Shown here piece after piece: positions 34,564-44,940 of a stretch of 64,000 nucleotides of DNA. A model generated the notes under the pieces. That model was given only the letters and a program-made list of their open reading frames with translations, ran no database searches and was not told the DNA's origin. How positions within the stretch are numbered: position 1 is the first letter of the stretch; each line of letters opens with the position of its first letter. Source of the stretch: Paramecium octaurelia (taxonomy: Eukaryota; Ciliophora; Oligohymenophorea; Peniculida; Parameciidae); NCBI GenBank assembly GCA_905182995.1, contig CAJJDP010000120.1, positions 62,001 through 126,000 of the forward strand. Reading direction: 5' to 3'. The position numbers and the translations under genes are program-made.

Positions 34564-36387
34564 ATGGGAAGTGGACAAAGCAATCAAAACTAACTTAACA
34601 ATCAGAATCATCAAAGCTCTCAAAACAATCAAGAACATGTACCAGAATAGCAAACTTTAATTAATTCAAGTGTTGCCCTGAGATCTCAAGCACTGAAAAA
34701 AAGAATGATTTCTTAAGATGATGACGATGATGATGAGGATGATGATGAGGAAGAGGAACAAGACTCTAATGAGGATAGTGAGAATGAAGAATAATAGTTT
34801 GAAGTAAAAGCCTATTTAGAGAGTAGTCTAAAAAGAAAGAAGAATATGTTTTAGGTGATAAATTAGTCGAAAACAAATCGATGTATTCGGGTTATCTTCT
34901 AAATAGAATTTAATTACTTGCAATTAAAAAGATAGCCCTAAACAATAAAGAGAATTTCAAGATTATTAAATACAATTTGCAATAGCTCGCCAATCTGAGA
35001 CATTAAAACATAGAACCCATTATCAGTTGGAATTTTGAAAATAGCAATAATAAGAAAAATTATTACCTAAATGTCTATTCCAATTTTGAGTCCAATGGCT
35101 CTTTACAATCTATAATTTCTAAATACTGTAAATTTTCATAAGAACTTGTTTTGACAATATTCCAATCAATATTAAAAGCCCTCGATTATTTGCATTGTTA
35201 AAACAAATTGCATAGGTACTTAATCAGTTTTTATTTTATTAGAAATCTAAAGACCTCAAACGTCTTAGTGGATCAAGAAGGAACAATCTTGATATCTGAT
35301 ATCTTGATCTAGAGTTAATATACTTTATCAAACTACAGTGCTCCAGAAGCTTTTGCATACGCTGACTATTCTGAGGCATCAGATATTTGGAGTGCAGGAT
35401 GCATTGTTTACGAACTCATAACAAAAAGATAACCGTGGCAAACAGATGAAAGAGTCCTCTCAATTCAAGAAATTAAAAGGAAATATTCTTAAAATTGTAA
35501 TCTTTGAACTCATATTTATTTTAGAACTATTCTTAAATGAAAAGGAAAGTATCTAAAAAAATTTACTACTTATCTTACAATAGATATTTTCATTTAATCC
35601 TTAAGAAAGACCGTCTGCAAGTCAACTTCTTAAAAATTCAATATTTCAGGAAAATTCATAAAACAAATTCAAATAGATTGTTAAATAATCATCTTCGAAG
35701 GAAATGTAAAAAAAACCACAATAACAGATTATGTCGTTAATTTAAAATTTTGAAAACAATAACAATGCAAAGACTCCTAAACCATTTTAATTTGTTAAAA
35801 TGATAAAAAAGGAGGATGATGAAACTTAATTTCATATAAAAGAATGTGTTTTTAGTATTCTATCAAATACATTAAAAGAGTTCACTGTTTAAAATAATAG
35901 TAGTTAATTCTCTATAACAAAAGTATGATAATTCACTAAATTTTAGAATAATTTCTAGAGTTTGTGTTCTAAATAAGGCAAATTTGGTATGAATCTCATT
36001 CAATAACAATTATGCCAAAATAAATAGTCTTCTAGAGTCCAGGAAGCTTAAAATTTATTATAATTTGTATCTCAAATGAAAACTGCCATTAACTTTCAGG
36101 GAAGCAATCTTGAAAGTTAAAATTCTGTGTCTGACAAAAATTTTGATTTAAAAAGTGTTTAAAGACATAATCTAATTCTATAGAGTGAATAATCTGTGAA
36201 GTTGGAGAATCAATAAATAAAAGATTCATCATAGATTTAAGATTAAAAAGATATAAAACAAATAACCGAATAAATTTAAAAGGTTGATTTGATAGATCCT
36301 TAAACAGAGACAGTGAATCATTAAAAGAAAAATATCTTAGAATCTGAACAGATATTCTTTGATGGAGACTTTGTCTTTATACTATGA
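34564..36387 (+). CDS. Predicted pseudokinase, N-myristoylated (573 aa)
   Basis: ATG 34564, TGA 36385-36387; introns 34804-34826, 35216-35242, 35497-35524 and 35923-35946 leave 574 codons. MGSGQSNQ predicts myristoylation. An acidic run (DDDDDDEDDDEEEE) precedes the kinase-like domain at ~85-330. The ATP-lysine is kept (LLAIKKIALNN), APE (YSAPEAFAY) and DIWSAGCIVYELI are present, and FNPQERPSASQLL ends the domain. But the glycine loop is unrecognisable (LGDKLVENKSMYSG), HRD is HRN (LHRNLKTSNVLV) and DFG is DIL (ISDILIQ). Catalysis is therefore unlikely, and a scaffold role is inferred. The Q/N/K-rich tail is unstructured. Closest in style to STE/MAP3K kinases. Confidence 0.85.
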
Positions 36388-36610
36388 AAAAATGAATCAC
36401 ATGGATTTTTGCTGTTATTTTAAATATAATAACTAATTTAAAATAAATGTTTATTTCTAAAAAAGTATCAATATTGCACTATTCAGTTTCAAAATTTTAT
36501 AATGGCTAATACATGTTTTCAAGAATCACTATTGTCTATTGTCTAAAAATTTTGAAAGATTCGTACTTAGTAAAATTCTTGGTTTAATTAAAAATAATAA
36601 ATCAATTGTT

Positions 36611-36904
36611 ATGAATGACACTTTGGGTATAATGAATAACAGGTTTCATAAGAAGGCAATATAAAGTCGAAAGAGAAATACATCAGTAGATACAAATACT
36701 ATCATTCAAAAATAAAAAGGAAACAAAAAAAATGAGTACTATGAAAGATGGTTAACTAATTATAAGAAACCCCAATCAAGGTTGGATTCTGAATCAAATC
36801 TAGATAATCAAACACCACAAACACCTAAGGCTTAGATTCCAATTCAATTTGAGCCTAAATTAATTAGGGACGTAGTCTAGAAATTCTATCCTGATAAATA
36901 TTGA
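36611..36904 (+). CDS. Small basic protein, unknown (97 aa)
   Basis: Single exon of 98 codons, ATG 36611 to TGA 36902-36904. Basic and polar, with KKNEYYERWLTNYKKPQSRL in the middle, a threonine-proline motif (NQTPQTPKAQIP) and a C-terminal FEPKLIRDVVQKFYPDKY. The composition is clearly protein-like. The TP sites could be phosphorylated by proline-directed kinases (inference). No family recognised. Confidence 0.6.
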
Positions 36905-37480
36905 ATTTGATTTTCTTAGATATTATTGCTTTTTCTAAGATTCCCCTTTATTTATTGTATAAATTCTCATTTCAGATATTTTACATCTTTAATTCCGATA
37001 GATTCATTGTGTTTTAACTTTGTTAAAATTCAACAAATTCAAATATCAAGATAAGTACATAATAATAGGTTAGTTATGTGTAAAGTACATCTAAAGGTTG
37101 AATATTTTAGAATATTTGCTATAGTTGTCAATATTAAAATTTTGAGTTAAATGATTAGAAAGAATAGCGAAATTCTAATTTTATGTGAATATAATTTTTT
37201 GGTTAGAAAAAGGATTAAAATGAATATGGTTAGGAGGATATAATGGGAATAATGATGCGATTAATTAGCTAATAGGAACTTGAATTAACACAGAGAATAT
37301 TGGGCTAAAAAAAATAATGGATTTTTGGATATTCGAATATTTACGATAGGTCACAAATTCTAAGCATTTTGAGTAATAGTTCATTGTTTGAATGTATAGA
37401 ATGTAAATCATAGATAAAGAAGTTTTTTGGTGTGTGTTTGAGTTTGCCCATATATAATAAAGATAATTAATTAACAGCAA
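36905..37480. other. Intergenic, with a possible upstream exon at 37243-37412
   Basis: Mostly AT-rich spacer. From ATG 37243 a plus-strand frame (MGIMMRLISQQELELTQRIL...) stays open past the next gene's start. If a 31-nt intron at ~37430-37460 (gtgtgtttga...aataaag) is spliced, it joins in frame to the gene at 37481, making a 156-aa protein. Transcript data are needed to choose. Confidence 0.3.
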
Positions 37481-37744
37481 ATGTTACCCAGTATAAAGAA
37501 GAATAAAGAGAATAGGTCTTCGTATAGGCTGAAGACTGAAGGAGTTTGCAGATATCCTAGAAGCAATTCCTTTTTGGGACAAATATCTCGAGAGCCAATT
37601 AGACAACGATTATGTGAGCGAGGTCCATTAAAAGAAATACAATCATTTGATAAGGAAATAAAGCTGCTGGAACAATATGAGAAAAAGTTGGATGCAGCGT
37701 ATATGGAGAGACTGAGGATACAATTATATAGGATGCAGTTGTGA
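37481..37744 (+). CDS. Small Arg/Lys-rich helical protein (87 aa)
   Basis: ATG 37481 to TGA 37742-37744, 88 codons, no intron. The first half is basic (SIKKNKENRSSYRLKTEG, then RYPRSNSFLGQISREPIRQR). The second half is a charged amphipathic helix (LKEIQSFDKEIKLLEQYEKK, then LDAAYMERLRIQLYRMQL) suited to coiled-coil pairing. A longer version with an upstream exon is possible (see 36905-37480). A frame of 107 codons on the opposite strand is antisense to this and has poor composition. Function unknown. Confidence 0.65.
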   Translation: MLPSIKKNKENRSSYRLKTEGVCRYPRSNSFLGQISREPIRQRLCERGPLKEIQSFDKEIKLLEQYEKKLDAAYMERLRIQLYRMQL

Positions 37745-37904
37745 GAACTTTTATAGATGCTAATATTTATTATATAAATTAATGAATAGTTCATAAAACT
37801 TTCGTATCAAATCGATAAAAACAAACTAAAAAAATTCAAATCAATACAGATCTTTGTAGACGAGCTTGACTTGCAAATCATTAACAAATAGAGTTGTAAA
37901 ATAG

Positions 37905-38421
37905 ATGGGCTAATTTAAAAAAAGTGTCATCTAAATTTAACCAAGACAAGCCTTACAAAAACAGAGTAGCATAAATTGCAGACAGTCAATTGTTTCTGTT
38001 ACTGAAAGTTAAGTAAGTGTGGATGAAGAGTTTGAAATCTGGGATAACAATCAAGATCTTAGATTGAAAAAACTAGTGATCGAAGAGAGAAAACCCTCAG
38101 TTGGACAATTTCTACAATTATACAAAGCTCGATATGGGTATAAGTGTATAATACATAAGAGGATTCCCAGGATATAGATAGCCAATTGAGAATGAGGAAG
38201 TTATTAAAGCTGCTATAAATCATGCATCATCGAGTAAATAATTATTCAAGAAATATTTTCCAAAAAAATAGATAGTCTTTGAAGATGATAACGATTATTC
38301 TTAGCCATATAAAATTGAAGATGATTAACATTTTAAAAGTTTCAATCGTTTTTTTAGAAATAAAAAGCTTCAAACTACTCTAAAGATCCCTTTGCAGAAT
38401 CAGAGAGAAAAAAGTAGATGA
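37905..38421 (+). CDS. Unknown protein, Met-Gly start (164 aa)
   Basis: ATG 37905, TGA 38419-38421; one 22-nt intron (38138-38159) leaves 165 codons. It starts MGQFKKSVIQIQPRQ, so N-myristoylation is possible though weaker than in the other MG proteins here. The centre is charged (VDEEFEIWDNNQDLRLKKL; PSVGQFLQLYKARYGGFPGY), and the C-terminus is acidic then basic (FEDDNDYSQPYKIEDDQ). Residues after the intron fit smoothly, which supports the splice. No family recognised. Confidence 0.7.
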
Positions 38422-38546
38422 CAAGGAATTCTTGTTATTCTAATTAATGATCATATATCTTGATATACTTTATTCTATATCTAATTTTTAAAAATTATTC
38501 TTGAAAGTTAAATGATGTGTATTTTACTAATAATTTGAATAATATA

Positions 38547-39713
<1,167 letters not shown>

Positions 39714-39758
39714 CACTACATTTATTTTCAATACATAATACGTAATATTTTTATAACT
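39714..39758. promoter_or_regulatory. 45-bp divergent intergenic gap
   Basis: The start codons of malate dehydrogenase (minus) and the Nudix hydrolase (plus) are 45 bp apart in A/T-rich DNA, so the two genes probably share promoter sequence. Confidence 0.45.
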
Positions 39759-40352
39759 ATGGATTTCAATACTAAGGTTGATGAATAACTAATCTATGAA
39801 GGTAAGTGGCTGCATTTCAAACTTCTTCATTTCCAAGTAAATGGACACTAAAAAGTTTGGGAATATGTCGAAAGGCCTCCAGGAAATAGAGGTGGAGTTG
39901 ACATCATCCCCATTATCAAATACAAAGATAAACCATCTTAAGTGATCGTGATAGCCAATTTCAGACCTCCCATAAGGAAGTTCTGTCTAGAATTCCCAGC
40001 AGGCATCGTAGACCCTGAAGGCAGCATCCAAGAGAATGGTCTAAGAGAAATCAAAGAGGAAACAGGATACACTGCATAAATCGGATAATATCAATACAAT
40101 GGAGTGCGTATTAGAAACGACCCTTGGAAATCTACAGAGCATGGACTTTGCGTTATTGTGGATGTCGATGGTGATTCAGAAGTTAATATCAATCCTAAAT
40201 AACATTTGGAATCAGACGAGAATATCATAGTTTACAAAATGAGTATGGGCAAGACCATGACTGATGAAATATTATAATTAGCTAAAGAGAAGGACTATGA
40301 AATTGCTGGACTTCTGTGGTTTTTTGCTTTGGGACAACAATTTAACAATTGA
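39759..40352 (+). CDS. Nudix ADP-sugar pyrophosphatase, NUDT5-like (197 aa)
   Basis: Single exon of 198 codons, ATG 39759-39761, TGA 40350-40352. The order WEYVERP...GVDIIPII...VIVIANFRPPIRKFCLEFPAG leads directly into the Nudix box, GIVDPEGSIQENGLREIKEE followed by TGY (residues 82-104), as in ADP-ribose pyrophosphatases that form domain-swapped dimers. REIKEETGY holds the metal-binding glutamates. One oddity is that the first conserved box glutamate position is glycine (Gly88) with a glutamate one residue earlier (Glu87). It would hydrolyse ADP-ribose or related ADP-sugars to AMP and sugar phosphate in the cytosol. Confidence 0.92.
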
Positions 40353-40383
40353 ATGAATATAAATTAATTTTAGTATTCATTTT

Positions 40384-41277
40384 ATGTTATTCTTATCATT
40401 ATTTATAGGAAATTGTGTGGCTTCACTCAATCTGACAATTGGAATCGATATCACCAACAAGGAATCCTTAGCATACTTGGGAAGACTAGAATAACATTAT
40501 GAATAGTTCGAAGAAAAAGGATGTAAGACTTGTATCCATTAATTAAGTAATCCTAAACATCGTAAATCACATCTTGCCATGTTACACTTGCTAACAAAGA
40601 CATAATTACACTTAACCTGAACCAAATTGCTTTGGAGGAGGTAGATATTGTTGTAAGCAATTATGTCTTCAAATCTAGAATTCTCCCCTTATGCCAATGG
40701 TCAATTGTTGCTTACAGAAATTATCAGGTAGAATTGCTTATTTACAGCAAGTGTATACTTATATTTAAGTTACATCAATCTATTTTCATAAGATTGCTTA
40801 GAGAATCCACATTACACATTTTGCTCCGAGAATATTTTGAAGAATATCATTAATTACAATAGTACAGAACTAGATGAATGCATTAATGCTAGCTTCAAAG
40901 GACAGGGTGACAAAGCATTGCTGGAAAATTACATATTGTCTAAAGAAATGAATAAATAATATAATTAGAGTTTCCTCACTGTATTTCTAGATAGCAAGGA
41001 CATTACAAATTAACCATTTAATGAAATGATTGTCTAACTATGTTAGAAATTGCATAACGATCCACCTGAATATTGCAATATCTATTCGGTAGTTGAAAAA
41101 AACACCACCATACAATTAGACGAATAAATCTTTTTTTATCTATTTATAGTAATACTCATACTCTTAATTTTGATATCCATAAGGATGTTAAAGAAAGTAA
41201 ACTATGTGATTTTGAATAAAACCTCAATCCCTGTCGAAGAGACTATTGGAATTATCTCAGAGGAAAATGTGCAATGA
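40384..41277 (+). CDS. Vacuolar-sorting-receptor-like membrane protein without PA domain (280 aa)
   Basis: ATG 40384, TGA 41275-41277; introns 40523-40547 (25 nt) and 40653-40678 (26 nt) leave 281 codons. A short hydrophobic start (MLFLSLFIGNCVA) is a signal peptide. LGRLEQHYEQFEEKG, then HILPCYTCQ...PNCFGGGRYCQFSPYANG, LLLTEIIRQNC, YINLFSQDCLENPHYTFC and a Cys-flanked ECINASF...ILSKEMNKQYNQSFL region follow the cysteine pattern of the plant/protist VSR luminal domain after the PA domain. One C-terminal helix (IFFYLFIVILILLILISI) leaves a ~33-residue cytosolic tail. The usual N-terminal PA domain is missing. A cargo receptor between Golgi and endosome/lysosome is inferred. Converges with the zinc transporter gene (38 bp). 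Confidence 0.8.
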
Positions 41278-41315
41278 CTTTTTAAATTCTATTTGGAGTG
41301 TTAATATAAAAATAA

Positions 41316-43108
41316 TCATTTATGCAAGTTATGATTACATTTAATGTAATCATTTGCACCTTGTCTATCTAAGAGCTCAATCTATATGGTCGAATGATAG
41401 ATCCCAAATTTTCTGCATAATTTTGTTGCCTTCTTTAATACGTATTCAGGGTTCTCTAAGCAAACTATGTGGGCAGACATAGACGGCTTGCCTACAGACA
41501 ACGACCAAATATGAAGATCATGAACTTCCCTTACTCTGTGAATTGCATTTAGTTATTCCCGAAATTCCTCAATGATCAAGTCTAAAATAACTAAGATAAT
41601 TGATTACTTGTTGGGGTACCCTCCATTAACACTCGTACACATTCTTTCGCAACTCCAAATGTTGTAAAGAGAACTAGAATACTAAATAAATATGTGCATA
41701 GAGGATCAGCATATTACCAATAAGTGAATACAATTTCGTTATTTTCATCCTTTTTTTGTCCAAATATATAAATTAATAAAGCGGCTATTAAAACTCCTAT
41801 TGATTGTAAGATATCTCCGATCACATGAATCATAGCTGCTTTCAAATTATAATTATCATGTTCATTGATTTCTGAAAGATTATGATTTTTCACTTTATTC
41901 TTTCGCTTTTTCGTCTATTCATCTCTTTCATCATGGTCATGGTGATCATGATCGTGATCATGGTCATGATGATCGTGATCGTGATCATGATCATGTTCGT
42001 GAGAATCATTATGATTATGATCATGAGAACATCTATGACTTTGGTCAGACTTATTTTTATTTTCCATCTTTTTTTATGCGTTATTTTAGCTTATGAATTC
42101 ATCAGCCTCTATTTATTTTGAGTGATCATGATCACAACTTTCGGAGTGATCATGATCTAAAATTTCTTTTTAATTTGATTATTAAATAATTTATTGTTAA
42201 GAATTATTTTGTTTACCATTACTCGATTACTTACTTTCACTACTGATCTCTTCAATTGTCTAATTGCTCTTGCTATTTTTAGAACTAGATTCAGAATCAA
42301 TACTTTATTCAACAACTAACAAACTTACTCCATTCTCACTGACCATTGATCGTTTTTATTTAACATTATATTTCTTCTTTTTCTACTTCTTATCTACTTC
42401 AATATGATCATTGTGATCATGACCGTGATCATGATTATGATCGTGTCCGTGATCGTGTCCATGACCATGATGATGTCCATTACATTAATGCATAATATTT
42501 CCATGATCATGTCCTCCTGTTGGTGAAGAATGCAATACTTTTGCCATTACTAAATTACAAAATAATCCAAATCCTGCTGTAATTAACATTATCAGTGGAT
42601 CAGTTACCACAGCCTGATTTACCATTCTCTCGGTTGCCTCATAAAACAGCAAAATCGTCAGTCCCCAAATCAATACTATACTTGCCAATGCTCCAATTAC
42701 TTCTGCTCTATGATATCCAAACGACATTTTCTAAGAAGCAGGTCGTTAACCAAGCCAAATTGAAAATATTGATATGAAAAACCCACTCATGTCAGAAAAC
42801 ATATGTGCTGCGTCAGATAATATGGCTAATGATTCTGCCCATAACCCTCCAATAACCTTAAAAATTTAGATCAAAATACATACTTCTACTATCAAAAATA
42901 CAATGCAAACTACTGAAACTGCAATTAGCCGACAAAGAACATTTTGGGTGACATTAGTCAGATCTGGAATTTCATAAATATGAGTCTCATTCTTTGATTG
43001 TTCAGTCAATGCAGATATTTAAGACATCCCTCTCTGACTTTTTCCTTTGTTGTATTAACTACCATCGTTCATTAATGGCTCTTATATGGGTTCCTCCTCT
43101 TTGTTCAT
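41316..43108 (-). CDS. ZnT/CDF zinc transporter with two His-rich loops (579 aa)
   Basis: ATG 43106-43108, TGA 41316-41318; introns 42857-42883 (27 nt) and 41582-41607 (26 nt) leave 580 codons. Six membrane helices with cation diffusion facilitator signatures: ILSDAAHMFSDMSGFF in TM2 and AAMIHVIGDILQSIGVLI in TM5, each giving the HxxxD metal site. WGLTILLFYEATERMVNQA lies between. The loop between TM4 and TM5 is unusually long (~230 residues) and has two separate His/Asp tracts (GHDHGNIMH...HHHGHGHDHGHDHNHDHGHD type and HDHDHHDHDHDHHDHDD type). The C-terminal domain (VREVHDLHIWSLSVGKPSMS) is the cytosolic metal-sensing fold. Such proteins move Zn2+ out of the cytosol by proton exchange. Confidence 0.95.
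41931..42030. repeat. ATGATC-type coding repeat (second His/Asp tract)
   Basis: Near-perfect iteration of a GATCATGATC-like unit, encoding alternating His and Asp on the minus strand in the zinc transporter's loop. The repeat is visible on both strands because the unit is nearly palindromic. Confidence 0.75.
42405..42510. repeat. ATGATC-type coding repeat (first His/Asp tract)
   Basis: A second run of the same near-palindromic GATCATG/GATCGTG units, encoding a His/Asp/Gly tract on the minus strand of the same gene, about 380 bp from the other tract. Confidence 0.75.
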
Positions 43109-43543
43109 TTGTTAATTATATATATTATTTTTTCAATTAATCCTAAATTTCAATGTCTGATTTCATTTAATTCAAATTCATTCTAAGTGAGTCAATTCAA
43201 AGCAGAAATATCTTCATATTAATTTTTTCTTTCTAATACGTAATAATTAAATTTTATTACTTTAATATTATACTAGTAATTCATTATATCATCAATGATA
43301 TAATCTTACGCTCTGTCATCAATGATTAATTTTCAATCTAAAAAAAGAATTTTATGAATAAAACATTTTGCCGTATAAAATTTTGAAAGAGATCATGACT
43401 AGGCTTATGGAGATGATCAGTTATAATATAATCTCAATATCATAAAATTTGGCTCTTTACAAATTTAAAAAAGTATGAATAAAAAGTAAAATCAATAAGT
43501 GATCAATAACTATTTAGACATACACAAATTAGCAATCATCAAA
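43109..43543. other. Intergenic, nothing recognised
   Basis: AT-rich region upstream of the zinc transporter, containing a short imperfect repeat (tcatcaatgat) at 43289-43325. No coding signal. Confidence 0.4.
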
Positions 43544-44078
43544 ATGAATATTCATTACGTCTTATTAGCGCATAGATTATTTTACAGCGTTCAACTTTAC
43601 TTTGGTTTGTTATTTTCAGAAAAAATAATATGAGGCACATTAAATCAATAAATAACCAAAGTCTTAACATCCTTTAATCAGTGCATTGTTTTATAAGGTT
43701 TGTAGGACTTACAAGATTTATTTTGCAGGATTCTACAATAAAGAAGAGTAAATAAATTATAAGCTGATTAAATCCATATAGATTAAAGAGAGCTATTAAT
43801 TCTTTCTTGTTAAATCTGTAACATGTGACGTATATTATTTATTAATGATTTAAAATAGAAATTTTTTAATATTTTTCGTTTTTAATAAAAATATAAATTA
43901 AATGTTTCAATTTTCGAAAACTTAGTTCTAAACATTTCTTTTTCCTAATATAGATTAGATTTTGTAATTAGAAATTAGTTGTTATGGATATTTGTATTTT
44001 TTCAAAAAAAGAATACAATAATTATTCCTATAAAAATACTCCATAATTTAATCCAATAATTTAGTAAATTTGAAATGA
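43544..44078 (+). CDS. Uncertain gene model (about 167 aa)
   Basis: From ATG 43544, removing a 31-nt intron (43589-43619) joins two open frames to TGA 44076-44078, 168 codons. The central part (VCRTYKIYFAGFYNKEEQIN, then YKLIKSIQIKESYQFFLV) looks coding; the last 60 codons are AT-driven and may be read-through of spacer. A second possible 31-nt intron (from gtttgtagga, ~43698) would give a shorter protein. No family recognised. Confidence 0.33.
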
Positions 44079-44241
44079 TAACATGTCTACCTTCTTAAAT
44101 CTTCTTGTATCTTTGGGATATTTGTTAAGAGATTTATATGATATCAATAATAGTTTTTAAGCTTAATAATTTAATTCGAAGATTTTAAATAAGGTAAAAT
44201 TTGTGTATGGGAGTATAGAGTGCTAAAAATTGCTAAACTAT

Positions 44242-44728
44242 TCAACTTGATCTTTTGTTAGGAATAAATTATACAAATTGAGTGAAAGGAGACTATTTAT
44301 AATTTCTAAATAATTAATTATAATAAGAGGTATAATCACAAAATAAAATATTGAGATCCCCCTTTTAGTTATAAAATTCATTAGCGCTTTTTTCTGAAAC
44401 CTAGGCTTCTGCTTTTAGTATTATTGGGTTAGACAGAAACAAATAAGAGACTTTAATTGATTTCTGGAGATATAACTGATTTAACCCTTACTTCACTTCT
44501 TGGGAGAGGTATGTTTATCTCAGCAGAGGAAAATATAATGATAGGCTATCGAGTTTTCCTGAGATTAAATTTTCTCTCTTGCAATGTGGAATAATCAATT
44601 TAGTATTTGTATTTCTCTTTTACTTCTGAAAGTGTTTTAAGAGGGAAGTTCATAGTTTGCAATTTCTAATCTAGAGTGAGAGGTTGACTGTGATCAAGCA
44701 TTGATTCCATAATTGGTTCCTCAAACAT
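44242..44728 (-). CDS. Unknown protein (152 aa)
   Basis: ATG 44726-44728, TGA 44242-44244; one 28-nt intron (44464-44491) leaves 153 codons. The N-terminal part reads MFEEPIMESMLDHSQPLTL and is polar; the middle (PIIIFSSAEINIPLPRSEKS then IKVSYLFLSNP) suggests beta strands. No motif or membrane segment. The clean splice and reasonable composition support a real gene. It follows the eIF4G-like gene on the same strand. Confidence 0.65.
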
Positions 44729-44940
44729 TTATAAAAATAATTATAATAATATTGAGATTAAAATAAGCTTAATTTTTTGTTATTCAAGGAGATCATGAAA
44801 ACAAGCCATAAATTAAATTAATAATTTGAATTCTAAGGATAATATTTATAATTCGATTTGCTATCGATGGAGTTGAGAGTAGGAATGAATTTATACGAAT
44901 AAATTAATTGCAATCTTAAATGATATATAGGAAACATATT

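Noticed and set aside
37471-37794. A 107-codon minus-strand open frame
   Set aside because: It is antisense to the plus-strand gene at 37481-37744, whose translation has better composition (charged helix, basic head). The antisense reading is hydrophobic and Ser/Tyr-rich, typical of antisense frames.
41882-42121. A plus-strand Met/Ile/Val-rich frame resembling a membrane peptide
   Set aside because: It is the antisense of the zinc transporter's His/Asp repeat; the near-palindromic GATCATG unit creates it.
43697-43730. Intron beginning gtttgtagga as a certain splice in the doubtful gene
   Set aside because: Splice signals are acceptable, but the unspliced reading gives better protein composition; left as an alternative.
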